Below are positions 34,635 through 42,155 of a stretch of 64,000 nucleotides of DNA, in pieces. A model generated the notes under the pieces. The model was not told where the DNA came from. It was given only the letters and a program-made list of their open reading frames with translations, and did not search any database. How positions within the stretch are numbered: the first letter of the stretch is position 1; the number at the start of each line of letters is the position of its first letter. The DNA is from Thermococcus sp. LS1 (lineage in GTDB: Archaea; Methanobacteriota_B; Thermococci; Thermococcales; Thermococcaceae). Where the stretch lies: the NCBI RefSeq assembly GCF_012027395.1, contig NZ_SNUJ01000002.1, positions 62,001-126,000 of the forward strand. The letters are read 5' to 3'. The position numbers were made by a program, and so were the translations under genes.

Positions 34635-35453
34635 TCAGTCCCGTATGAACTCCAAGCCGAGCTCTTCAGCCAAAGCTTTCGCCATCTGCCTCGTTTCACC
34701 TTTGCTGCCCTTCCAATCGACGTATATGGCATCCACTTTTTCGACGGTTCTTTCGATGGCCTTGAGAATGAGTTCTTTCTTGAGTGGATGGGCATACTTT
34801 GGCGCTATGTGGCTGAATGCCAGGTCTGTCTCCAGTGCTCTTTTTGTCTGCTTTGGGGCGTAGTGGCCGCCACCTATTCCTATGGCAACTGGGAACCTGG
34901 CCTCTCTGTAGTTATCCAGCACATATGTTATTGTCTCTGCTAGTATCTCCCCCGCCCTGTCGTTCACCCACTCCTCCTTGCTCGACCCTATTTCGATGAA
35001 CAGACTCGGGACGTTCAGCTCGCTCGGACCGTGGTGTGTGGCCTCATAGCAGACGGTCCAGTTCAGGTCGTTGAGCTCATTCATCTTGAGGAGCGCAAGC
35101 TTCATTGCGCTCGGTTGAGCTATGGCCAGGCTCTCGTCATTTCCCCCGTACATTGCGTTGCCCCAGTTACCGGTTATGTGAGTGGTAAGTGCAGGCAGCT
35201 TCTGCTTGCTGGCGTGTCTCGAGGCGAAGACGATGATTTCAGGGACGAAACCGAGTTGGTGCTCGATGGCCTTGTCGAGGTTGTCGTAGTAAATCATCTC
35301 GTCGTTGGTGGTCAAAATGAGTGTATTGCCCTTTGAATAGACTGGATTTCCATCGAAGACCCTGTCAGTTTCCTTAAAGCCGAAGTTCTCCACCAGTTTT
35401 TCCATTATGTTCATTGAAGCGAGGTCTATCTTCGTCGTCATTATTACCTTCAT
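34635..35453 (-). CDS. dtdA: D-aminoacyl-tRNA deacylase, archaeal/plant type
   Basis: A 272-residue DTD2/GEK1-family hydrolase that removes D-amino acids mischarged onto tRNA. Family motifs include [30 protein letters not shown] (the HHGP zinc/catalytic block) and [13 protein letters not shown]. Intact length. The ATG at 35453 follows GGGGGTT. Stands alone upstream of the ftsZ promoter. Confidence 0.93.
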   Translation of the reverse strand: MKVIMTTKIDLASMNIMEKLVENFGFKETDRVFDGNPVYSKGNTLILTTNDEMIYYDNLDKAIEHQLGFVPEIIVFASRHASKQKLPALTTHITGNWGNAMYGGNDESLAIAQPSAMKLALLKMNELNDLNWTVCYEATHHGPSELNVPSLFIEIGSSKEEWVNDRAGEILAETITYVLDNYREARFPVAIGIGGGHYAPKQTKRALETDLAFSHIAPKYAHPLKKELILKAIERTVEKVDAIYVDWKGSKGETRQMAKALAEELGLEFIRD

Positions 35454-35606
35454 CTTGCAACCCCCTTGATGCTCGGTTCGAGAATTAAAAGGCTTTGCCT
35501 GGGTTCGAACCTCTACCTTTGTCCAGTGGATACCGAGGGTACCACGTTTTATGCCCGAAATTTCACGAAAGATTTACGAAAAAGTAACACAAACTATATA
35601 ACTCGG

Positions 35607-35654
35607 AATGTACTTGAATATCCTAATGTGGTCGTTAGACCATATTCGTACATT
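35607..35654. promoter_or_regulatory. Long inverted repeat at the TAXI-TRAP promoter
   Basis: Nested perfect arms: AATGTAC (35607-35613) with GTACATT (35648-35654), GAATAT (35616-35621) with ATATTC (35642-35647), and GGTC with GACC around GTTA. A TATA box ACTATATAA (about 35593-35601) lies directly upstream, so the predicted transcription start falls inside the repeat. A dimeric repressor site is likely; in RNA only part of the stem would be included. Confidence 0.6.
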
Positions 35655-35674
35655 GAAGTTTGGGGGTGCAAAAT

Positions 35675-36703
35675 ATGAAAAGGTTGATGTCGATTGGGCT
35701 CGTGGCAGTTTTGATTTTTGCCGTGGTTATGGCAGGGTGTGTAGGCAGTAGTGGTGAAACCACGACCAGCGGACCAACCGAAACCTATTCCATAACAATC
35801 TACACTGGCTCGACTTCTGGTGTCTACTACCCGCTTGGTTCAACCTATGCAAATATACTCCAGAAGTACAGCAAGGATGAGACCGGAATTCAGATTGATG
35901 CAAAGGCCGTTACGAGCGGTGCAAGCGTCTCCAACGCCCAGGCCATTGGGGATGGAAGGGCCCAGGCTGCAATCATGCAGAACGATGTCGCCTACTATGC
36001 TTATAATGGGGTCATACTCGACGCTTTCAAGGATAACGCCGTTAAGAACCTCCGCGGAATAGCCGCCCTCTATCCCGAGACCATCCAGTTCGTTGTCAAG
36101 GCTGACAGTGACATAAAGAGCCTTGAGGATCTTGCCGGCAAGAAGGTCGCCGTTGGTGCTGCCGGAAGCGGTACTGCCGTTGCCGCCCAGCAGATACTCG
36201 AGGCCGCTGGTGTGTGGGACAAAATTGATCCGGTCTGGCTTTCCTTCACCGAAGCAACCCAGCAGCTCAAGCTCGGTCAGATTGACGCCGCTGTTATAGT
36301 TTCGGGTGCTCCAACTCCGGCCGTTGACCAGATTGCCGTGCAGACCCCAGTTAGGATTATCCCGATTGGTGACGACATCCTCCAGAAGCTCCACGACAAG
36401 GGCTACATATTCTATGTCAGCCAGACCCTCCCGAAGGACACCTACAACGGTATGACCGAAGACACCCCGACCCTTGCCGTTAAGGCTGTCCTCGTTGTCA
36501 GTGCCGACGTTCCCGACGACGTCGTTTATGCAATGACCAAGCTCCTCTTCCTCCACATTGACGAGCTCAGGCAGGTTCACGCCAAGGCCCAGTATATAAG
36601 CCTAGACACTGCCCTCGACGGCATGAGCATCCCGCTCCACCCAGGAGCTATCAAGTACTACGAGGAGCAGGGCAAGACGATTCCAGATGAGTTAAAGCCA
36701 TGA
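35675..36703 (+). CDS. TAXI-family TRAP transporter solute-binding lipoprotein
   Basis: A 342-residue binding protein. Signal peptide ending in AVVMAGC (lipobox) anchors it outside the membrane. TYSITIYTGSTSGVYYPLGS begins the TAXI domain, and ARAQAA-type GRAQAAIMQNDVAYYAY follows. It delivers substrate to the TRAP permease two genes downstream. The ligand is unknown; TAXI proteins that are characterised bind glutamate or other carboxylates. ATG at 35675 after GGGGGTG. The inverted repeat at 35607-35654 probably controls it. Confidence 0.93.
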   Translation: MKRLMSIGLVAVLIFAVVMAGCVGSSGETTTSGPTETYSITIYTGSTSGVYYPLGSTYANILQKYSKDETGIQIDAKAVTSGASVSNAQAIGDGRAQAAIMQNDVAYYAYNGVILDAFKDNAVKNLRGIAALYPETIQFVVKADSDIKSLEDLAGKKVAVGAAGSGTAVAAQQILEAAGVWDKIDPVWLSFTEATQQLKLGQIDAAVIVSGAPTPAVDQIAVQTPVRIIPIGDDILQKLHDKGYIFYVSQTLPKDTYNGMTEDTPTLAVKAVLVVSADVPDDVVYAMTKLLFLHIDELRQVHAKAQYISLDTALDGMSIPLHPGAIKYYEEQGKTIPDELKP

Positions 36704-36713
36704 GGGGGTCTCT

Positions 36714-37166
36714 TTGAGCAGTAGAACCCTTTCTTTTTTTGTCATACTTATCATATTCCTTCTCCTGTTCCTTCCGGTGAAAGCCGTTGAGATACGTTTC
36801 GATGGTAACGCCTACATGTATCCCCTCGGTTCAAAAATCGAGATAACCTACGTTCATAGTGTTGAGAGGAGCACCGTGGTTGAGGTGCTCGTGGCAAATG
36901 AAAGCGGCTTTTATGCCGTTGAAATGAAGTGGAAAGACTTCGGAGCAGGCCTTCCAGAGGACATCCAGGGGATGGAAGGAGACTACTACGTAAAGCACGT
37001 CAGCGACTACCTTGGAAGGAGCTTCAGCTACTGGTTCATTCCGATAAACCACGTCAACATAACCGTAAACGGCTCTCCCGTCCTCAATAATCCTGAACAC
37101 GAACTGCTCGTTGATTTTGAGATTAAGCGCGTTCCATTCGTGTTAATCCTTATAAGGAGGTGGTGA
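36714..37166 (+). CDS. DUF1850 protein of the TAXI-TRAP operon
   Basis: A 150-residue protein with one N-terminal hydrophobic helix (FFVILIIFLLLFLPV) followed by a mainly beta extracellular domain with the DUF1850 block IEITYVHSVERSTVVEVL. DUF1850 genes are often found between TAXI binding proteins and fused TRAP permeases, as here, so it is probably an accessory subunit. The start appears to be a TTG at 36714, 5 nt after GGGGG. Its end overlaps the ribosome-binding site of the permease. Confidence 0.82.
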   Translation: MSSRTLSFFVILIIFLLLFLPVKAVEIRFDGNAYMYPLGSKIEITYVHSVERSTVVEVLVANESGFYAVEMKWKDFGAGLPEDIQGMEGDYYVKHVSDYLGRSFSYWFIPINHVNITVNGSPVLNNPEHELLVDFEIKRVPFVLILIRRW

Positions 37167-37168
37167 AA

Positions 37169-39481
37169 GTGGCAGAAGAACCGAGTCTAGATGTTGTGGA
37201 AGCAGAGGAGGTCATCATAGAAAGGACGAGGACTCTACCTCCGAGGCTGGAATTAGTGGTTAGAGTCGCCGCCGTGCTGATAGGCCTCTACGAGATACTC
37301 TTCATATTCAACTTCAACTACACTCTCTATGACCTATTCTCTAGGCTCGGCATCAGTCTGGAGTTCCTCAGAATAACCTTCCAGCCGAAGCAGGGAGAGG
37401 CCTTTGTTCTGGCAATGCTGATGGTAATAACCTTCCTGCTCTATCCAATCAGGAAGAAGGAGAAGTATTTCAAGAAGGTCTTTTCCTACGACTATCTTAT
37501 GGGAGCCTTGGCAGTAATCTCGATGCTCTATCTCTTCGCCGTCTATCAGCGCTACATAATGACCTCGAGGCTCACGGACACGGACGTGGTCTTTGGCCTG
37601 CTGGCCATCGTCATGGTCATTGAAGCAACGAGGCGCGTTCTCGGCTGGGTTCTGCCCTTAATAGTGACCCTCTTCCTGGCCTACGGCATCTACGCTATCG
37701 GCTTTGACTGGGTGCGCTTCGTCCAGCAGCTCTACTTCGACGAGGGAATCTTCGGAATTCCGTTCTTCGTCATGACAATCTACGTCTTCGCATTCATATT
37801 CTTCGGAGCATTCCTGCTCAGGATAGGCGTCAGCGACTACATAACGGAGTTCATGATAAGCCTCTTTGGAAAGAAACCTGGAGGTCCGGCTAAATCTGCG
37901 GTCATTTCGAGCGCCCTTATGGGAACGGTCAGCGGTTCGAGCGTTGCGAACGTTCTTACGACGGGAACCTTCACCATTCCGCTGATGAAGAAGGCTGGCT
38001 ATCCACCAGAGATAGCAGGTGCAGTTGAGCCGGTCGCTTCAACGGGCGGTCAGTTAATGCCTCCCATCATGGGTGCGGCAGCGTTCATCATGGCCGAATT
38101 CCTCAACCTGCCCTATAGCAAGATCATCATTGCCGCGGTTCTGCCCGCGTTGGTCTACTACGGCGGCGTTTACCTCTTCATAGACCTCGAGACCAAAAGG
38201 CTTGGCCTCAAGGGTATGGCAGCTGAACACTTCAAAACTATGGCGTACTTCATCCGGAAGCTCTACATCCTTCTGCCAATAGTTGTCATCACCGTTGCCC
38301 TTGTCTGGGGAATTGCACCACAGATAGCGGCAATCTCATCGCTCGGCATAGCCATCTGGGTTGCATGGATTTCGAGAGATGAAATCTACGGAGATGAAAA
38401 GCTCTACGTGGCGATAGCCTTAGTTGCGACCTTCTTGATGTTCCTCGGAAAGGACATCGGAACCCAAACCGCAATAGTCCTCCTGGCGATGTTCCTCTTC
38501 CTCGTTGTCCTTGGGGTCATGAAGAAAGGAGTGGCCTTCAACGAGAAGTTCTACATTACGGCAATGTTCCTCCTCTTCATAGCCCTAGCCAAGTACCTCA
38601 GCATGACCAAGGAGCAGATAGTCCTCATGACCGGCGTCTTTGGAATAGTCTTCTCAATCCTCGTCGGCTACCGCTCGACCAAGGACAGCGGCAAGATGAT
38701 GTATCGTGCCACCTACGAGGCAATGATTGATGCTGGAAAGACGAGCGTCAGCGTCATGCTCGCTGCCGCCAGCGCAGGCCTCATCCAGGGAGTTCTCACA
38801 ATGACGGGTGAGCTCACCAACATCGGCTACAGGCTTGTATCCCTTACCCACGGAAACCTCTGGTTGCTCCTCATGCTTACCATGGTCTTCAGCCTCATCC
38901 TTGGAATGGGTGTTCCAACGACGGCCAACTATATCATAACCTCCCTCGTCGCGGCACCGGCAATCTACATGCTCGTTAGGGGCATTGAACCCTACAACCA
39001 GCCAGTTCCAGGCTACACCGTGCTGATAGCCCTGCTATCGGCCCACTTCTTTGTGTTCTACTTTGGAATACTGGCCGATGTTACACCGCCCGTCGCACTG
39101 GCAAGCTACGCGGGTTCAGCAATAGCTGGCGGAGACTTCTGGAAGACTGCCATGAACGCCGTCAAATACGCCTTAGCTGGCTACATAGGACCTTACATCT
39201 ACTTCACTCACCCGGAGATGTTCCTGATAACGGTTTCAGAATGGAACGCTGCAACGGCACTCAGGATACTCTATTACCTCGTGGCGACGCTGTTCGTAAT
39301 GTATCTGCTGGCGATAGCACTGACAGGCTTTTACAGAACGCACCTGAAGAAATGGATAAGGCTAGTACTCACGGCCATCGGATTGGCAGGAGTGACACTG
39401 AACCCGATAATCATTGGAGCCGGAGTGGTCGCCTGGCTCGGTCTGAAGTTCTACGGGGAGAGGGTTTCTTCGGGGGCATAG
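37169..39481 (+). CDS. TRAP transporter permease, fused DctQM type
   Basis: A 770-residue membrane protein combining the small (4-helix) and large (12-helix) TRAP subunits, the usual form for TAXI systems. Conserved blocks: SALMGTVSGSSVANVLTTGT and GMGVPTTANYIITSLVAAP, each in an inverted-repeat half of the large subunit. It uses a sodium gradient to import the carboxylate bound by the TAXI protein. I start at the GTG at 37169, 8 nt after AAGGAGG. Confidence 0.93.
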   Translation: MAEEPSLDVVEAEEVIIERTRTLPPRLELVVRVAAVLIGLYEILFIFNFNYTLYDLFSRLGISLEFLRITFQPKQGEAFVLAMLMVITFLLYPIRKKEKYFKKVFSYDYLMGALAVISMLYLFAVYQRYIMTSRLTDTDVVFGLLAIVMVIEATRRVLGWVLPLIVTLFLAYGIYAIGFDWVRFVQQLYFDEGIFGIPFFVMTIYVFAFIFFGAFLLRIGVSDYITEFMISLFGKKPGGPAKSAVISSALMGTVSGSSVANVLTTGTFTIPLMKKAGYPPEIAGAVEPVASTGGQLMPPIMGAAAFIMAEFLNLPYSKIIIAAVLPALVYYGGVYLFIDLETKRLGLKGMAAEHFKTMAYFIRKLYILLPIVVITVALVWGIAPQIAAISSLGIAIWVAWISRDEIYGDEKLYVAIALVATFLMFLGKDIGTQTAIVLLAMFLFLVVLGVMKKGVAFNEKFYITAMFLLFIALAKYLSMTKEQIVLMTGVFGIVFSILVGYRSTKDSGKMMYRATYEAMIDAGKTSVSVMLAAASAGLIQGVLTMTGELTNIGYRLVSLTHGNLWLLLMLTMVFSLILGMGVPTTANYIITSLVAAPAIYMLVRGIEPYNQPVPGYTVLIALLSAHFFVFYFGILADVTPPVALASYAGSAIAGGDFWKTAMNAVKYALAGYIGPYIYFTHPEMFLITVSEWNAATALRILYYLVATLFVMYLLAIALTGFYRTHLKKWIRLVLTAIGLAGVTLNPIIIGAGVVAWLGLKFYGERVSSGA

Positions 39482-39485
39482 CCCC

Positions 39486-39656
39486 TTAACCCTCCATCAT
39501 TTCGTTCATGGTTTTTATTATTTCCTCGGAGGTTCTTGTGACCTGAGTGGAGGCGTCGATGGCCGTTCTTTGGACTATCCTAATGGTGAACAGAGCCACT
39601 ACTAAGGCAAGTGCCATCATCATGAGGTATTCTACTGCAGCCTGAGCTCGCCTCAT
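39486..39656 (-). CDS. Short type IV pilin-like protein (class III signal peptide)
   Basis: A 56-residue protein starting MRRAQAAVEYLMMMALALVV. This is the archaeal class III signal peptide: a short basic leader, a cut site before Gln and the QxxxEYL motif, then a hydrophobic helix; the rest is a polar Thr/Glu tail. GGTGAT lies 3 nt before the ATG and a TATA TTAATATATA (39680-39689) upstream. Its mature length of about 53 residues suits a minor pilin or adhesion filament subunit cut by an EppA-type prepilin peptidase. Convergent with the TRAP permease. Confidence 0.85.
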   Translation of the reverse strand: MRRAQAAVEYLMMMALALVVALFTIRIVQRTAIDASTQVTRTSEEIIKTMNEMMEG

Positions 39657-39760
39657 GCTATCACCCCCTTCACCTCTCAGTATATATTAAGTAACTTCAG
39701 GTTAATAAAATTTTGGGTGGGTACCTGTCCAGAAAGAGAAGAAAAGATAAATTATGGGCA

Positions 39761-40969
39761 TCAGTACAGCATGACTTCAAAGCCCAGTTCGCTGAGGAGA
39801 TCCGCCAGCTCCTCGCTGTCAACATAAACCAGCAGGTGATGGTTGCCCAGGGTGCCGTCTATGAAGTCTCTGGCTTCTTCTATCCGGAGCTTCATCTGGG
39901 TTCTGCAACGGTGCTCGCTGCGCTCCCTTCCAACGACTTCAACGCCGGCAACGACGGCTTTTCTGCCACGTATTTTGAGGAGCGAGGCTTTGCCCTTCGG
40001 CAGCTCGACCTCAACGCCAACTCCCATTCCGCTCTCAAAGTGCGACCTTATGATGTATCCGCCGATGAGGGGAGCGGTACAGTGGGCAAGGATGATGTAG
40101 TCGTCGCCGTAGTCAGCTATGTTGCCCATGAATGCTGGCTTATCGAAGAAACGCTTCACTATCGCCATCCCTAGGAGCGCGTTCAGCTCTCCCTCGCAGG
40201 CCGCTGGAATTCCCTCTGCGTTGAACATCGCCAGCGCCAGACATGGGGTCGCCTTGAGCTTTCCTATCAGATCGAAGCAGCCGATGGTGAAGCCGTCAAG
40301 CCTGTAGTCCTCGAGAATGCGTTTTATGGCGAGATAAATCCTCCCGGCTTTGACCAGATCCTCCCTTGCGGGTTCCTTTATCTCCCTGGCCTTTGCCACT
40401 ATCTCCTCGACGACCTTCCAGCCTTCAGCGTCGGTCGTTGCCTCATAGTACTCGTAGAACTTCTTGAGGCTTATGCTGGTGTAGGGTAGCTCGAACTTCT
40501 CGTTTATGAGCCACGGCGAGACGCGGCCTATTATGCCAAGGCGCATCCTCAGGAACTTGTCGAGGGTCTCTTTCATATCTTCGTAGCCGAGAAGGGCCGC
40601 TTTGAGTTCGTTAAAGTCCTTGACAAGGGTTGAGGGAACGAGTCTGTCCCTGAAGTATTCGCGCAGCTCTATTCCTGCCGCGAGGGAGTTATTGAATGTG
40701 TCGCCGTAGATTATTATCGGCCTTCTGTAAACCGCGAACTCCTTCAAAGCTCCTTCGGTTCCACCCGTCAGGGGATAAAGGACTATCGCATCAACCTTGT
40801 TGAAGTTTACCTCTTCCTTGGCTTCCTTGAAGTCCCTTTTGGTGGAAACGAAGAAGCCCCCAACGACGTCGAACTCCTTTGCGAGCTCGGTTATGAACTT
40901 CGATGCTTTCTTCTCGAAGGCCGATGGACTTGCCAGCTCGCTTACTCCAAAAACGACTCCGACTCTCAT
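39761..40969 (-). CDS. L-fucose/L-arabinose isomerase-fold protein
   Basis: A 402-residue protein related to fucose isomerase C-terminal-domain proteins found in archaea and Thermotogae. The N-terminal third resembles a sugar-binding fold (VDAIVLYPLTGGTEGALKEF), and IGCFDLIGKLKATPCLALAM, AACEGELNALLGMAI and ILAHCTAPL hold the Glu, Asp and His positions that bind metal in FucI/AraA. It could act on a pentose or deoxysugar, but no sugar operon is nearby. The ATG at 40969 follows GGTGAAAGC; divergent from the HARP gene. Confidence 0.78.
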   Translation of the reverse strand: MRVGVVFGVSELASPSAFEKKASKFITELAKEFDVVGGFFVSTKRDFKEAKEEVNFNKVDAIVLYPLTGGTEGALKEFAVYRRPIIIYGDTFNNSLAAGIELREYFRDRLVPSTLVKDFNELKAALLGYEDMKETLDKFLRMRLGIIGRVSPWLINEKFELPYTSISLKKFYEYYEATTDAEGWKVVEEIVAKAREIKEPAREDLVKAGRIYLAIKRILEDYRLDGFTIGCFDLIGKLKATPCLALAMFNAEGIPAACEGELNALLGMAIVKRFFDKPAFMGNIADYGDDYIILAHCTAPLIGGYIIRSHFESGMGVGVEVELPKGKASLLKIRGRKAVVAGVEVVGRERSEHRCRTQMKLRIEEARDFIDGTLGNHHLLVYVDSEELADLLSELGFEVMLY

Positions 40970-41021
40970 GCTTTCACCTAACTGTTTTAAACTTCCGTGA
41001 TTAAATAAGCTTGTGGTGGTC

Positions 41022-41621
41022 ATGAGGTTCGTGCTCGATACGAGCATCTTCGTCAATCCAGAAATAAGGCGGAAGTTTGGGGACAACCCGACCGAGGCTA
41101 TGAGAACATTTCTCGGATACGCCGAGAGGCTCTTCGGCAGGGTGGAGTTCTACATGCCTCCTGGCATCTACCGCGAGGTTATGCACTTCGTCGATGAAGA
41201 AGAGCTCCTGCCTGAAATCGAGCTCTACATCATAAAGAAGCCCCCCAACGTCCACGACATTAAGATTCCCGCCTTCGTCGTCTACGAACTGATTGACGAC
41301 ATAAGGAGGCGCATAGATAAGGGCCTCCGCGTCGCTGAGAAAGCCGTCCGCGAGAGCGTAATCGAGACTGATAACGTCGATAAAATAATCCAGAAGCTGA
41401 GGCGTAACTACCGCAAAGCCCTCCGTGAGGGCATCGTTGACAGCAAGGAGGATTTTGAACTTATTTTGCTAGCAAAAGAGCTCGACGCGACGATAGTTTC
41501 TGCCGACGTTGGGATACTCACCTGGGCCCAGAAGATGGGTATCAAGTGGATCGACGCGGCCAACTTTCGCGAGGTTCTTGAGGGCCTCGTGGCAAAAATG
41601 AGCGAAGGGAAAAATTTATAA
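41022..41621 (+). CDS. HARP: protein-only RNase P homolog (PIN-domain, UPF0278 / RNA ligase partner)
   Basis: A 199-residue PIN-like metallonuclease of the HARP family (homologs of Aquifex RNase P), often labelled RNA ligase partner protein. FVLDTSIFVNPEIR carries the first acidic residue, DSKEDFELILLAKELDATIVS and ADVGILTWAQKMGIKWIDA the others, and the Arg-rich helix RRNYRKALREG lies between, matching the insertion that makes HARPs larger than ordinary PINs. In Aquifex it is the sole RNase P and cuts 5' leaders from tRNAs; archaea keep an RNA-based RNase P as well. The gene ends 26 nt before tRNA-Thr. Confidence 0.88.
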   Translation: MRFVLDTSIFVNPEIRRKFGDNPTEAMRTFLGYAERLFGRVEFYMPPGIYREVMHFVDEEELLPEIELYIIKKPPNVHDIKIPAFVVYELIDDIRRRIDKGLRVAEKAVRESVIETDNVDKIIQKLRRNYRKALREGIVDSKEDFELILLAKELDATIVSADVGILTWAQKMGIKWIDAANFREVLEGLVAKMSEGKNL

Positions 41622-41623
41622 AT
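41615..41623 (+). promoter_or_regulatory. TATA box of the tRNA-Thr/tRNA-Pro unit inside the HARP stop codon
   Basis: TTTATAAAT lies 25-33 nt before the tRNA-Thr 5' end. Its bases include the last sense codon and the TAA stop of HARP (AAT TTA TAA). It predicts a tRNA primary transcript starting near 41643 with almost no leader. Confidence 0.7.
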
Positions 41624-41647
41624 GCTCGCCTGCATGGTATCATCGAC

Positions 41648-41724
41648 GCCCCGGTGGCTCAGCCTGGTGGAGCGGCCGCTTGGTAAGCGGCAGGTCGCGG
41701 GTTCAAACCCCGCCCGGGGCTCCA
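41648..41724 (+). tRNA. tRNA-Thr (anticodon GGU)
   Basis: Acceptor GCCCCGG/CCGGGGC, anticodon stem GCCGC/GCGGC with loop UUGGUAA (GGU, reads ACC/ACU), T arm GCGGG-UUCAAAC-CCCGC, discriminator U and an encoded CCA (41722-41724). No intron. Confidence 0.96.
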
Positions 41725-41751
41725 AACTTCTTGAAGGACTATTCTGGGCAG

Positions 41752-41829
41752 GGGGCCGTGGGGTAGCTTGGTCCATCCTGCGGGCTTTGGGAGCCCGTGA
41801 CCCGGGTTCAAATCCCGGCGGCCCCACCA
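41752..41829 (+). tRNA. tRNA-Pro (anticodon UGG)
   Basis: Acceptor GGGGCCG/CGGCCCC, anticodon stem CGGGC/GCCCG with loop UUUGGGA (UGG, reads CCA/CCG), T arm CCGGG-UUCAAAU-CCCGG, discriminator A and encoded CCA (41827-41829). It is 27 nt after tRNA-Thr, most likely one transcript, and 3 nt before repeat element 2. Confidence 0.96.
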
Positions 41830-41832
41830 TAG

Positions 41833-41867
41833 GAAACTTTGCCTTCGCAAAGTTTCATCAAAGTTTG
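41833..41867 (+). repeat. Terminal palindromic repeat, copy C
   Basis: Ten-base perfect arms GAAACTTTGC/GCAAAGTTTC around CTTC, followed by ATCAAAGTTTG. It starts 3 nt after the encoded CCA of tRNA-Pro. Confidence 0.8.
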
Positions 41868-42080
41868 TATGTCGCTTTTAAGCTTGCCAATTTTCAGAAG
41901 GTTTCACAGTCAAACGAGCTTTTATTCAGAGTTTCACTCAAGATATAGTGCTCAGAGAGCACCAAAAGAAAAGGGAAACTGCTTGAAAGGCTTTTCTTGA
42001 AGGCAAACCAAAAAACCGGGACTTCTAACAAAGACACACAAACTCATTCCAGCCAACTTTACAGAGAGTTAACCTTTTTG

Positions 42081-42106
42081 ATCAAACTTTGAGCAAGCAA
42101 AGTTTG
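42081..42106 (-). repeat. Terminal palindromic repeat, copy D
   Basis: Nine-base perfect arms CAAACTTTG/CAAAGTTTG around a 6-nt loop, with GATCAAA on the inner side when read on the minus strand. It ends about 10 nt before the topoisomerase TATA region (TTTTTATA, 42117-42124). Confidence 0.75.
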
Positions 42107-42155
42107 TTCCGCAGGATTTTTATACGGCTGTCTCGTAGGGGGTAGAGGTGTCGTC

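Larger units (their letters stand above)
41833..42106. mobile_element. Repeat-bounded gene-free element 2, same ends as element 1
   Basis: A 274-bp segment without ORFs between the tRNA-Pro 3' end and the topoisomerase promoter. Left end: GAAACTTTGC-CTTC-GCAAAGTTTC (41833-41856) then ATCAAAGTTTG. Right end, minus strand: CAAACTTTG-CTTGCT-CAAAGTTTG (42083-42106), then ATCAAA reading inward. Copies match element 1, also in orientation to the adjacent tRNA and to a codirectional downstream gene. About 40 bases inside the tRNA-side end are also similar to element 1. An internal GTGCTC-AGA-GAGCAC hairpin is present at 41949-41963. Confidence 0.6.

Noticed and set aside
35502-35511. GGTTCGAACC upstream of the TAXI gene as a tRNA T-arm relic
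   Set aside because: It is a plain 10-bp palindrome without an acceptor stem or flanking tRNA sequence.
41408-41830. Minus-strand 140-codon frame across the tRNA-Thr/tRNA-Pro genes
   Set aside because: It reads the antisense of two tRNA genes and HARP (MVGPPGFEPGS-type artefact); no real gene.
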